64,000 nucleotides of DNA, from the NCBI GenBank assembly GCA_009829735.1, contig CM020620.1, positions 496,001-560,000 of the forward strand, given 5' to 3'. Positions 53,026 to 63,931 of this stretch are shown here, in pieces (position 1 is the stretch's first letter; each line of letters begins with the position of its first letter). The position numbers and the translations under genes are program-made. This stretch comes from Pyropia yezoensis. Its lineage: Eukaryota > Rhodophyta > Bangiophyceae > Bangiales > Bangiaceae. Below the pieces are notes generated by a model. It worked only from the letters and a program-made list of their open reading frames with translations. It searched no databases and was not told the origin of the DNA.

Positions 53026-54153
53026 ATGATGGCGCCCGACGCCCACCAAGGACACCCCCGTCAGCGCCCGACCACCCACCGTTGCCTGCAGCCCGCCTTC
53101 TTGCCGCCGCCGCCGCCGTTGCGCGTCCCCCGTCCCCCCTGCCCCTCCCCGCTGCCGCTGTCGAGGCCCGCACCCATGGCGCCTGTCGTGACCGTGTCGG
53201 CTGGCCGGGCCCATCCCCCCGCGTGGATCCCCGCGGCGGGGGTGCTCCCCCTGATGACCCCCCATCGCCCCATGGACGGCGGCCGCTGCCGGGTTCGTGG
53301 TGCCCTGTCGGCGCGGGCCCCCCCCCCCCCGCCCTCCCTGTCCGCCGCCCCCCCCGCCACCACCCGCCGCAATGGCGGCGGTGGCAGCCGCCCTCGCGGC
53401 CGCAGCCGCGGCCGCGGCCGGGCGCCCGTCGTAGCGGCGTCCGCGTCGGACCTGGACGCTGCCAATGCGCGGCTGGCCGCCGCGGAGGTGGCGCTCGACG
53501 GCGTCTACGCGGCGGTCGACCGGTGCGTGGCGGCCGCCGACGCGGCCGCCGCGGACGTGCGGTCCATTGGGGTGGTGTCCTCCCACGTGGACGCGCTGGT
53601 CAGCGCCCTCGAGGCGCTCGCGGCCGCCGCCGAGGCGGGCGCCGCCCGCGGCGGCGACGCGGCCCGCCGCTCCTCCCCCGCCGCGCCCACCGCCGACCGG
53701 GTGGCGGCGCTGTGGGTGGTGGCCGAGCGGGACGTGCGGCGGCTGGCGGCGTCGGCGGGGGTGGCACCGCCGCCCGCGGCGGCGGTGGCGGCGGCGCTCG
53801 CGCCCGCAGACAGCAGCAGCAGCAGTGGAGGAGGGGCGGGGGCGGGGGGGGGCGGCGGCGACGCCGCCGGCCTGTCGGCGGCTGCCGCAGCGGCGGGCCG
53901 GCTGCGCGACGGTGCCGCCGCGCTGCGGGTGTACCGGTCGCGCCACCTGCGGCCGGCGGCGGAGGCGGCGTCGGCGGCCATGGCCCAGGCGGCGGGGCTG
54001 GTCGCCGACGCCCGGTGGATGGCAGCCGAGCAGGAGGCGGCGGTCGCGGCGGTGACCGCCACTGACACGTCCACGGCGGCCTTGGCCGACTGGGGCGACG
54101 CGGAAGCGTGGGAGGGGGACGAAGAGGACGAAGACGAGGACGACGCCGAGTAG
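53026..54153 (+). CDS. Unknown Ala-rich protein, possible plastid transit peptide
   Basis: ATG at 53026 (another at 53176, MAPVVTVSAGRAHPPAW, may be the real start). The first 90-130 residues are rich in Ser, Arg, Ala and Pro with almost no acidic residues, then a Gly/Arg patch (RPRGRSRGRGRAPVVAASAS), which resembles a plastid transit peptide with its cleavage region. The mature part is helical and Ala-rich with heptad-like spacing (DLDAANARLAAAEVALDGVY, VDRCVAAADAAAADVRSIGV), a Gly/Ser linker, a second helical part, and a strongly acidic C-terminus (GDEEDEDEDDAE). I do not recognise a family. The frame is uninterrupted and non-repetitive enough to be a gene. Location is inference. Confidence 0.6.
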   Translation: MMAPDAHQGHPRQRPTTHRCLQPAFLPPPPPLRVPRPPCPSPLPLSRPAPMAPVVTVSAGRAHPPAWIPAAGVLPLMTPHRPMDGGRCRVRGALSARAPPPPPSLSAAPPATTRRNGGGGSRPRGRSRGRGRAPVVAASASDLDAANARLAAAEVALDGVYAAVDRCVAAADAAAADVRSIGVVSSHVDALVSALEALAAAAEAGAARGGDAARRSSPAAPTADRVAALWVVAERDVRRLAASAGVAPPPAAAVAAALAPADSSSSSGGGAGAGGGGGDAAGLSAAAAAAGRLRDGAAALRVYRSRHLRPAAEAASAAMAQAAGLVADARWMAAEQEAAVAAVTATDTSTAALADWGDAEAWEGDEEDEDEDDAE

Positions 54154-56042
54154 CGCAACGTCGACGCAGCCGTTCTGGCCCCACCGCCTGCCGCCCTCCC
54201 GCAGCAGTCGTCGCTTGGGGGGGGGGGGGGGGGGGTCGGGGGGATGGAGCGTTTGTCGAGTCCCCGGGGCATTGAGTGGGGCCGAGGAGCACGCCTCTAC
54301 CGGTCGGGTCCACGTCTCCCCTCACGCTGTGCATTGCTTCCGGCCCTGCTTCTCGTTTTTGCTCCACTTTACTACGGCGTTCTCTCTTTCCATCCTTGTC
54401 TGTCAGCTGGGTGTACAATTTTTTGCCGCCACCCGTGTTCCTTCCCAACCCTCTCTATTTAGTAGGGTGTCCCCTTGGCCTCCGCCCCCGCCCCTCCCCT
54501 TCTCCGAGTCGTACCCCCCCCCCCCCCTCCCGCATCGCCCACCGCCGCCGCCGCCGCCGCCGCCGCGGCGACGCCGGCGGGGACGCCAATCAGGTCGGGG
54601 CGGTTGGCCGCCCAGTGCTCCCCCCGCTCCCCGGGTCACTCTGCCAGACGGCGGCGTAGCTGGCCAGCAGCATCCCCACCAGCGCCCCAAACGCAACGCC
54701 GTGCACGGCACTGTTGCCTCCGCCACCACTGCCGCCGCCGCCACCACCGCAACGAGGGACACGTCACCGCCGTCGCCGCCGCGGCAAACGCCGCCGCTTC
54801 CCCGCGGGGCACCCCCGGGTGGGAAGGACCCGCGCCCGTCCCACCGCCGCCTCCACCGCCGCCGCCGCCGCCGCCGCCAGTCGAATAAAGTTTAGTCGTG
54901 GCGCCGCTGCCCGTCGTGGCGCCGCTGCCCGTCGTGGCGCCGCCCCCCCCACAGGAGTGGATGAGTGGGGCGGAGGGGGGGAATGCAGGTGGCGGTCAGC
55001 GGGGGCAGCGGCGGCGGCGGAGGCGGAGCGATAAGGGGCAGGGGCAAGGGGGAGTGCGGGGGGGGGGGGTGGGTGTGGAGGGGGACCATGGTATGTACGT
55101 TTGCACCTGGTTTGCACAGAACAGTACGTACAGGGAATTTCCGTAAAGGCGGCTGTCTGGACGTCTAGGCAACCCGCCCCTGACTAATTGACGGCGGCAC
55201 CGCTGGGCGTAAGGATGCCACGTCACCGTCAGGAACCTGGTCAGGACTTTCCTTGATGGCCGCGAGGCCCTGACCGCGGTCGTTGAGAGAAGTGGGGGGG
55301 GGGGGGGGAGGGGCCGCCGCCAGCTGGCCGGATTTTCCGGCCCTCTGCAGTGCCACCGGCGAGCCGCGCCGCGGCGGGCGGGCGCGCGCCGTCGGCGCGC
55401 CGCGCCGCCGTCCCCCCCGCGGCGGCTGTGGACCCGCGGGCGCGGACGCGCGGCGGCCGCCGCCTCGTGCGTGGCGCCCCCCCCTCCAGCGGCCTGCACC
55501 CCAGCAGCGTCCCCTACCGGAGGGGGATGCTTTTTTGGAGGGGGGTGCTTTGCTCAGGCGAGCCGCTCTGGACTGGGCGCAGCGGTGGGCCGGCGGGGCC
55601 GCCCTTCCACCCCCCCTCCCTCCCTCACCGCCCCCCCCCCCCCCCCCCCCCCCCCCCACCCCCCCCTCCTCTTCGAAACGGGCACGTGTGGGTGAGCGAC
55701 GGCGGCGCCGCCCGTCGGCCAACCTTTAGGACCTGGTGCCCGCCAACCCGCGCGGCAATGACAAGGGGGGGGAGGGGGGGAGGGAGGCCAATCAGCCGCC
55801 GCCTCTGCCACGATTCCATCCCCGCGGCCACCATCGCGACGGGTCAAGACGCCCCCCCCCCCCTCCCCCCCCGCCCGTCGCCGGCGTTGACTCACCACTG
55901 CCGCCGGCCGCCAACATCACCGCCGTAGGGCGCTTGCCGCCTACTGTCTGCACGCCTCGGCCACGGGGAGCGGGGGGGGGGGGTGCGGGTCGGGAGGAGG
56001 GGGGGGTGCGGTGGGGAACTCTGCGGTACGGCCGGTGGCGGT
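54154..56042. other. Intergenic, no firmly supported gene
   Basis: Poly(C) tract at about 55630-55657. A direct repeat CCCGTCGTGGCGCCGCTG lies near 54895-54945. On the minus strand near 54590-54725 one frame reads GNSAVHGVAFGALVGMLLAS, a possible membrane helix, but I cannot build a gene around it. The last 400 bases are C-rich on the plus strand. Confidence 0.45.
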
Positions 56043-56344
56043 ATGGTGGGGCGGCCTCGGTGGGCGACACCCCAGCAGGGATGCCCGTCTCCCCCGCGGG
56101 GGTTGTCCTTCCTGTGGGGTCCCAGGGGGTGGGGAGCCCCGCTGGCGGCCGCGGCCGCGGCCGCGGCGGTGGCCGTGGGGGTGGCTCTGGTGGGGGCGGC
56201 CGGCCTGCCCCGCCGCCCCGCCGCCGGCGACGGCGACGGGCGCCGGGCCGCGGTGGTGGTCATCCCCTTCCCCTCCCCCCCCGCCGGCCCGTCGGCGGGC
56301 CGCTTCCACACCCTCCCCGCCTTGCAGTGCCGGCTGCACCCGTC

Positions 56345-56378
<34 letters not shown>

Positions 56379-58619
56379 GGGGGGGGGGGTGGTGCCTCCC
56401 CCGACCCCGCCGCGGTGGTCAACCCGTACGGGCGGGGGGGCACGGGGTGGGTGCTGCGCGCCCGCCCAGAGGCGGCGGACGTGGTCATCCCGTATGGGGG
56501 CGGCACGTGTGCGTCGCCGCTCAACGATGTGTTCCAGCTGGCCTACCTCGCGGCGCCCGCGGCGGTGGCCGCCACCTGGGGCCCCGTCGGCGCTGACCCC
56601 ACCGTGCCGTCGGGGGCGGGGGATGTGGGGGACGCGGGTGCGGACGCCGACTTTGCGTGGGCGGGCGCCAGCTTCCACGCCCACCTGAGCTGGCGCGCGC
56701 GCGCGGCGCCCGTGCGCCACGGCTACAGCACCGCCGAGTACACCCGCCCCCACCCGTGCACGGCGGCGGCTGCGGATGGTGGCCGGCGGCCGGCGGCGCT
56801 CGTCTGCGAAGAGGAGGTGGCGCGGCTCCTCACCCTCCACCGCAACCAGTGGATGGGCGGCGTGCAGCGGCAGCGCGGGCAATTTGACGTCCTCAGCGTC
56901 ATGCGGGTGACGGCGGGCGTGGCGCTCGACGGGGACGGGTTCGTGGTGGGGGCGGTGGATATGGTGTCGGCCGCGTCGGGCACCTCCCCTACCCTCCCCG
57001 TCGTCACCTTGACCCCGCGAGACAACGGCGGCGCGCCGCGGGCAGTGCTCGCTGGGGAGGCGGCGCTGCTATCCCTGGGCCGCGGGGTGCTGGCAGACCC
57101 GTCATGGCTGGGCGCCTCCTTCCCTGGCACCATCAACGCGAGCGTGGTGCTGGATGGGTGGCACGACGGGACGGGCCAGCCGATGCGTAGGTGGTCGCTG
57201 CGGCATGGCACGCCGGCCACCAACGCGTCTCGCTGGCTGCAAGGGGTGGCTACCATCCTGTGTAGCTCCCCTTCGGCGTCCTTTGTCACCGACAGCGGCT
57301 ATTGCGACGGGGTGCGGCAGCGGCAGCCGGCCAGGCGAGCCCCGCTCCGCGCGGGGGGGCACCCCGTGGCGGCGTCGTTGGGCCTCGGCGATGGGCACCA
57401 CGCGGGGTGGTCAGAGACGGGCCTCCTCTGGAAGGTCAACCGGCCAGACGTGCCCGTGACAGCGCCGGCCTGCCCTCCTTCCTTTGCTCGCGTGACCCGC
57501 GACACCACGCAGCCGCGGCAGCCCCTGTGGCTCCTCGGCCGCGGTGACCGGGAGCTCCACGCGACCGGCCGTGCAGCGGGGACAGAGGCGGGGCTGGCTC
57601 GTCGGTTATCCTCTTGCGCCTTGAACGGCACAGCCTCGGCCCTCCCTTTTGTCCCGCTGGTGGTCGACGACTCGGCCCTGACCGCCCAGCTGGCCCAGCG
57701 CTACCGCCGGGACATATTCCAGGTGGACCCCCCCGCTGATCCCATCTCCGATGCCGAACTTATCCTCGCCGTCCTGGTGGTGGTGCCTGAAGCGGCTGGC
57801 CTGTTGCTGCTGCTGCTGCAGCAGCAGCGCCGGCATCGCCGGCGGCGGCGCCACCGCCGCCGCCGCCGCCACCGCCGCCGCGCGTCCCGCTGGTACTGGC
57901 GGGAGAGGTCGTCCGTGCTGCTGGTCATGGCGGCGGGGGCGGTGGCGCTTGGCGGCGTTGGCGCGCTGGACCGGCGGGAGCACGACGGCGCCGCGTGGCG
58001 CGCCGCGGCCGTGCGCACCGTGCGTCGCATTGCGGTCAATGAGACGGCGCACCGGCACGGCGGGGGCGGCGGCGGCAGCGGCGGCGGCGTCGGTGGCGGC
58101 GGCGGGGACTATCGCGGCCACGTGACGGCCGACACAGAGACGCTCCTCCTGGTCGCCCGCACCGGCTACCGCCCCCACCTCACCCGCCGGCTGCTGGTGG
58201 TGTCCATCGCCGCGTATACGGCCCTGACGGTGGCGATGCTGGGAAAGGCGGCTGTGGCGACGCCGCGGTGGCGGCGGGCCGCGCCCGACGGTGATGTGGA
58301 GGATGGAGCGCCGGGTGGCAGGCGCCCCGGCCGACCCCGCTGGTGGCCATGGAAGACACTCACGGCCGCGCGGCCGGCGGTAGAGGCGGGCGGCCCTCTG
58401 AGCAATGACACTAGCAACGGCGGTGGCAACGGCAACGGCAGTGGCGACGGAATCGGCTGCGGCGGTGGCGGCGGCGGCGACTGGGCCTTGAACGGCGGCT
58501 GGGACATTGACGGGATAGTGGCAGTCCGTGCGTGTCCGCGTGCCCACCCGCGGCGGACCGCCCCGCCCGTCCCCCCGCCCCCCCTGTTGCAACCGCAGCG
58601 GCCGCTACAACTAGTGTAG
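56043..58619 (+). CDS. Unknown multi-pass membrane protein
   Basis: ATG at 56043 (MVGRPRWATPQQG) opens an uninterrupted frame of 858 residues. A signal-anchor-like helix (APLAAAAAAAAVAVGVALVG) is followed by a large non-repetitive region of about 450 residues with Cys residues and several N-glycosylation sequons (NASVVL, NASRWL, NGTASAL), so it probably faces outside or a lumen. Sub-blocks such as VEEEVARLLTLHRNQW-like text at 56800-56880 and VLDGWHDGTGQPMRRWSLRH are protein-like but match no family I know. Three more hydrophobic helices follow: AELILAVLVVVPEAAGLLLL (about 57757-57820), SSVLLVMAAGAVALGGVGAL (about 57910) and RLLVVSIAAYTALTVAMLGK (about 58185). The C-terminus is Gly/Asn- and Pro-rich. 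Function unknown. Confidence 0.62.
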
Positions 58620-60650
58620 CTATACAATTGTAGCGGCCGCGCCTGACAGGAGCGTGACGCAGGCGGTGCGGCAGTGGCGGCCGCAGCAGCAGAGCAGCAC
58701 CGCGGAGACGGGCGGCCATTGGCAGACGGGTTGCCGCTGAGGCACAAAAAGAAAGTGGAATGGACGCACGGGGGGTGGCGCCGACGGCCTGGAGGGGGGG
58801 GGTGGTGGGGGAGTGGGGTGGGGGGCAGGAACGGAAGAGGACGGTGGGGGGAGGTGGTGGTGAGGCGCGGCAGGCAGGCAGGCGTGCGGGCGTTGAACGT
58901 CAGGGGCGCAGGGCGGGGGCGCGGGGGAACGTGGGCGGGGGGGCAGCTGCGGGGGGGGTGGTGGCGGGGCGTGGGAGCCCCGCGCCCTGTCCTTCTCGCC
59001 CCACGGACAGCGCCGTGCATGCGAGCCCGCGCCACTACACAGGTCCTCTCCTTTTTTTGCTCCTCCTTTTCATGGTCCACGCTGGCTCTGCCGGCGGCCG
59101 CACAGCCTCCCACAATGCCGCCACCTCTGCTGCCGCCGCCAAGTGGGGCTAGCGCACGTTGGTCGGCGTATTGGTAGGTCTTGGGGGGAGGGACTGTGGC
59201 ACGGCTGGCATCGGTGGTGGGAGCATAGGGTGGTGGGAGCATAGGGTGCGGGATGGTGTGCGGGCGGCCGGTGCGGTTCGTCACGGCGGTTATGAGGTGG
59301 AGGGGGTGGGACCTTGTGTCCGCTGAGGTGGCGGGGGGAGGGGGCGGCTCAGTGGTGGTGGGAGCGGCCAGTAGGAGGCGTCGGGCGGTGAGCAGCAGCG
59401 GCTGGGCGTGTTGGAAAGCCGGGATATAAATAGGCAGATTGTTTGGACGGCAGGGTTCATTGGGAGGCACCTCTTGGGAGGATCCATCGACAGGTCCTTC
59501 AACTTGTAGAGCCTGGATTCCAGCTCCAGCACGTCGGTGCCCCGCTCGTCCACGCTCAGGAAGCGCAATACAGCGTCCTTGCGAACACCCAGAGGGCGTT
59601 CAACCTTGCACGGCACTGATAACGCCGCCCCCGCCGTGGTGTGCCGCAGGCGGCCATCATACTCAAAGCTTCGGCCAGCGTCTGGCTTCTCCGCTGAACC
59701 CCTTGGCTAACCTCAAAAGCGGGTTGCAGGACTCCAAGGAGGAGCGGAGGTGGTGGGGGCGCGCCTGTGCTGTGGGAAAAGTACGCCACTAGGATGGGCG
59801 TAGAAAGGGGAGCGGAGAATGCACACTCGGCGGCGGCGGCGGCTGTCGGCGAGTGGGCACGCCCGCCGACGCAGGCGCGTCTCGGGGCAGGGACGGTTGA
59901 CTCCGTAGCGGGCCATTGGGCGCGTTCGCTAAGGAAACAAAGGACACTGCCACCGCACCCTCTTCCCAACCAGAAGCACGAAGGGGCAGCCGAGATGACG
60001 CCGCGTGCGGGGGGTGGCTCCGGAAGCCGGTGCGTGTGCGGCTGCGGCGCGGCAAAGGAGGGGAAGGAGGGGTACTGTGGCGCAGACAGGGGAGAAGGGA
60101 CGTGCGGACTGGAGAGAGGATCGCCAAGCTGGCAGGAAGAGCGAGAGGAGTGGCGGCGGACGCAACGAGGGGGGGGGCAGCGGGCACAGCGAGGGGGCGG
60201 CGAGCATAGCATAAGGACGGCGGGCTCAGAGAGGGGGCGGCCGGCATAGCCACGGGGCGTGGGAGGATGCAGGGAGGGGGGAGAAGGAAGAGAGCGGGGG
60301 CAAGGGTTGGAAGACAGACGCGTCGGGCCAGCGGAGCAGGGAGAGGTGGCGCCGTGTCCGAGACTGACGTGGTGTCCGTGGCAGGCCGCTGTGCCTCACC
60401 AGAGCACGTGACCAATCGGGACGGAACATCCGGGCGTTACAGCAGGGGCCCCGTCCTTGGCCTCCCACTGTATTCAAAGGGCGGGCGTATGGCATCCAAT
60501 TTGGCCCCACTGGCAACAGAAACAACAGCGAAAAGAATCAACAAATGGGGGCGGTGTGCCAGACCCCACGGGGAAGAACCCTCTTCGCACGTGCCGGCGG
60601 CAGCTGCGTTCCATCCCGCGGACATCGTCTTCTTTGCACGCTTGACGGAT
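58620..60650. other. Intergenic with a coding remnant, no supported gene
   Basis: Apart from the minus-strand remnant at 59440-59690, no motif-bearing ORF is seen. A TATA-like TATAAATA lies at about 59424-59431 on the plus strand without a recognisable gene after it. Confidence 0.45.
59440..59690 (-). pseudogene. Short protein-like remnant of unknown family
   Basis: One minus-strand frame reads KPDAGRSFEYDGRLRHTTAG, then VERPLGVRKDAVLRFLSVDE and ERGTDVLELESRLYKLKDLS, a charged, non-repetitive composition unlike the surrounding low-complexity frames. A stop lies about 20 residues upstream and the downstream part becomes Pro-rich. Likely the remains of a gene or mobile-element ORF. No family recognised. 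Confidence 0.35.
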
Positions 60651-60654
60651 CGAG

Positions 60655-60812
60655 GGCAATCGAGCCGCATCGAGGCCATTCGATGTGGATCGAGCAATCG
60701 AAGGGGGGCCTCGATGGGGGTTCGGTGGGGCCATCGCCGAGCCCACCGAGCCCACCGACGCGATTGCTCCCTCGATGGCCAGGCCCGGCTCAGGCCGAGC
60801 GCTCGATGGGCG
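60655..60812. repeat. TCGATGGG-motif repeat, copy C
   Basis: Words GATCGAGGGCAATCGAG, CATCGAGGCC, CCTCGATGGGGG, CCCTCGATGGCC and GCTCGATGGGCGCC cluster within 160 bases. ATTGGAC (CCAAT word) follows at about 60857. The hairpin of copies A and B is not conserved. Confidence 0.55.
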
Positions 60813-61258
60813 CCCGGGGAGCTTGTCTCGAGTTCCCGTTACGGACTGCGCTCTCATTGGACAATGCACACAGTAAGCCGTTGTTCTCGGCCTGTCCCGG
60901 AACGCCATGGACTTCGGCATGGACTGCGTGCCCGTGACGACGCCTGAGCCCGCAGTGACCGGCTGGTGGGCGTTCTACGCCGTGTGCGCGTGCTCTCCCT
61001 TCTGACCAGCCGCACCCGTGCCGTGTCGCGCCGGCACCGTTGCTCGTGCGCCTCTACACTTCCTTGACGCACTGACTGAGTGGCGGCAGCCGTCCGCTGT
61101 GGTCGGCCTTGCGCACTTCACCTGTCCAGTTCCTCACCTCATGCAGCGGCACCCCCAACCCACCGCGCCCTCGCATCGACCGCCCACCCCCGCATCCCCC
61201 CCCCCCCCCCCAACGACTGACCTCTATTGCCCACCTTCCCTCCACCGTTCTGTGTGCT

Positions 61259-61633
61259 ATGGACCGCGAGCACACTTGGTGGTCTGGGCGCTTCCCTGTC
61301 GGCTCGCGTGTTCGTGTGTCGTCGAGGTCTGGCTTCTGGGTCGTGGGGTACATCCCGCGCCATGCGAGCACTGACGTGGCTGGCTTTGCGTGCCGCTTGC
61401 TGCCCAACCGTGTCCTTGTCCGCGTTCCCCCCGGGGTCGTGCGGATGTTCCGCGAGAAGCGCGTGTCCTTCGTTCCTATCCTGCCGGAGCGGCGCGTGCG
61501 TCGCCATCTGCGTGCTCCCACGTGGTCTTCGTCTTCCTCGTCGGCGTCCTGGGGGTCTGTAGAGGCCTGGAGCTGTTCGAGCGGCACTGACGGCGTCGAC
61601 GGTGAGGACGACAGCCACCGCAATGCCGTCTAA
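61259..61633 (+). CDS. Small unknown protein, 124 residues
   Basis: ATG at 61259 (MDREHTWWSGRFPVGSRVRV) follows a C-rich leader. The body is compact and non-repetitive (SSRSGFWVVGYIPRHASTDV, LLPNRVLVRVPPGVVRMFRE), which could form a small beta-rich fold, and ends with a Ser-rich and acidic tail (SSGTDGVDGEDDSHRNAV). It lies next to the second transposase copy, whose 3' end is 304 bases away in the convergent direction, so it may be an accessory ORF of that element or an unrelated host gene. No family recognised. Confidence 0.5.
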   Translation: MDREHTWWSGRFPVGSRVRVSSRSGFWVVGYIPRHASTDVAGFACRLLPNRVLVRVPPGVVRMFREKRVSFVPILPERRVRRHLRAPTWSSSSSSASWGSVEAWSCSSGTDGVDGEDDSHRNAV

Positions 61634-61937
61634 CTCGAGTCGGCAGCTGCCTGCAGCTATGAGGGTCGAGCGGGGCGGAACGTGTGCGAACTGTGGCGAT
61701 GGGCGCCGCTGTCTGGTGGCGAGGTTGTCTGGCGAGGAGGGGTGATTCTTCATGTTGTGAGAAAGGTGCGCGTGTTTCTTTGTGGGGGTCTTGCTTGTAA
61801 ACCAGACGGAGAGGGTGGGGGCCGCCGCCGTCACCGCCGCCTGGGCGTCCCAGCCAGGGCCGCCACAGCTGTTGCCGACGCCGATGTCGCCCCCCCCGGC
61901 CGCCGCGTCCAGCGGCGGGTGCCACGCGGACCTAGAG

Positions 61938-63931
61938 CTAGCCCCACGGGAAAAAGTCATTCAGAAAGTAACGCATGCTCCTCAGCTCAGCAACGTCCGC
62001 ACGGTGGCCCGGAGGGGAGGCCTCCACACCGCGCGTGCGGACAAGTGCCGAGAAATCTGGGACGACATGCACCACTCGACGGATGCTGCGGACAGGAACG
62101 ACGCGCAAGCACCAGTCTCCCGCCTCGGTGGTCGCCGGCTTCGCCCACATGAGGCGCGTGCAGCTTCTCGCAGACAAAGGGCACCCGTCAGGCGATGCGG
62201 CCGGCTCCCAGTTGCAGATGACGGCGAGGTCCTGCGTCCGCTCTCGGATGATGGCACGTACCTCCCCGGCGAGCATCTCATCGCCGCGATCGCCATCGTA
62301 CAGGACGGCGTCGTACCACGGTTTGTGCCTGAAGGATGACGCGGCTCGAACCAGCTGCCGCATGCGCGCGCCGCAATCCAGCTGGGCGGCGATGTACACG
62401 GAGTTTACAACTCGCACATTGTCAGTGGGCGACCTTCCGAGCAGCGACGGCAGAGCTGACAGACCGGGCCGCCTAGACAGCACGTTGACAGTCATTCGGG
62501 CACGAAAGACTCTCCGCTGTAGCCGCGGGCGAGCGAGAGGTTGGCGTTGGCCAATCTCATCGTGGGTACCTCCCGGAACGCGACCTGAACCGGAAGGACC
62601 GCCAGCAATGGCGTCACGTGCCCGGCGAGATGCATCAACGCCACCGGGAGCATGGCCCGCAAGGCCGGGTGCACTCTCACGAGCAGCAGGTCCGGAAAGA
62701 ACCGCGGTGCGCGCAGGAGCAGCAACAACAGGTCCGGCTGACGCGCTCCGACCGACGTCAGCGTCTCGCCCGCGTGGGCCAGACGTTGCGGCGGCGGAGG
62801 CTGGTTCACGACCGGGCACGGCACACCCATTCGCCGTGCCGCCCAGACTGGTTGCCGCCGCCGCGTCCTTCGCTGCGTTGCGCCTCAATACTGCGCGCGA
62901 GCCTTGTGCCTGCCGCACCAGTTGCTGCGTGAAGTCAGCCAGCGTCTTGTTCGTGCGGCAATAGAAATGCTTGTCCAGCTTATGGACCACCTCGTTGCCA
63001 CCAGTGTTGCCGTTCTGCAGGTTACCGTGGAGGTTGATGGCATCAAAGACATGGCGCAGCAGCTTGTGGATCTTCGGCGTCTGCACCACGCCGAGGATTG
63101 GGGTGACGAAGTTCAACACGAAGTCCTCGGCGTGCTGCGAAATATCCTTGGCCTCGCTCAACGTCATCGGCGTGGGCGTGGTTGACGTGATCCAACCAGC
63201 AATGCGGCCGTACAGAACGGCGTACTCTGCAAACATGGCGGTCACAGCATCCTGTATTGGAGTGTCAGCGAACCGGGCCCGGTACGCCTCCCAGTCAAAA
63301 GAAAAGTTGGTTGGCAGCGGCTCGTCGTCGTCCTCCTGCGCTGCGTTGAAGAGGCTTTCGTCCGAGCTGGTGTTCTCCGTCCGTTCAGCTCCTCCTCCAT
63401 TGCCAAGCGGAGGTCCCCTGGAGCGCTTCGCGGGACGATGCGACGCATCGGCCGGTTGACGTTCCTTGCGACGGCGGGGCCCGAGACCAAACAGTCCGTG
63501 CACTACAAAAGCCAAGATGGCCACTCCCGCGCGCTGCTCAGCGCCAGTGAATGATGCCTGCTTCTCGTAGATATGCACGATGTACCTGCTTGCAGCACGT
63601 ACGCCATGCTCAGAGACACACCAGGGGCATATTCACACGGCAAATGAACCTCTGAGTCATCACTCAGTCCTCCAGGATGCAGGGCAGGGCATGAACGTGC
63701 ATTGAAAAAGTGGACGACGGTGCTTCTTGAAGCGATAGACGGAGAGACACCGACTTACCCCGGTGATGTACTGGGCGCCTTGCTGCGACGACCCATGAAC
63801 AACAGTCTCATATTGGCAGCCCTGCAGGTGGCCGCAATGCTGCCACAAAGAGGCACGTGATTCTTGCAAATGTGCGGAAAGACGCGCAGCAGACGGTGCA
63901 CCAGCGTCCTGGTCACCCCGAGGTCCAGCAC
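61938..63931 (-). CDS. Second Plavaka/CACTA-like transposase copy, 3' half
   Basis: Only the last two coding exons are inside the window: 63931-63759 (173 nt, exactly the size of exon 3 in the copy at 20433-24413) and 63585-61938. The donor GTAAGT at 63758 and the acceptor TGCAG fit the same phase as in the other copy. Exon 3 starts VLDLGVTRTLVHRLLRVFPH against VLDLGVTRYLVQWLVEVFPK. Exon 4 shares WEAYRARFADTPIQDAVTAM, LFYVTPILG-like text (FVTPILGVVQTPKIHKLL), GNLQNGNTGGNEVVHKLDKH and the C-terminal HVVPDFSALVRTRG with YFLNDFFPWG. A longer Ala/Gly/Pro linker replaces the acidic linker of the first copy. The frame has no stop. The rest lies beyond 64000. Confidence 0.75.

Noticed and set aside
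54403..54762. Small minus-strand membrane protein
   Set aside because: A hydrophobic stretch is readable but start, end and frame cannot be fixed and flanks are simple repeats.
58166..59470. Minus-strand ORF of 434 codons
   Set aside because: Antisense to the end of the membrane-protein gene and Pro/Arg-rich with no motif.
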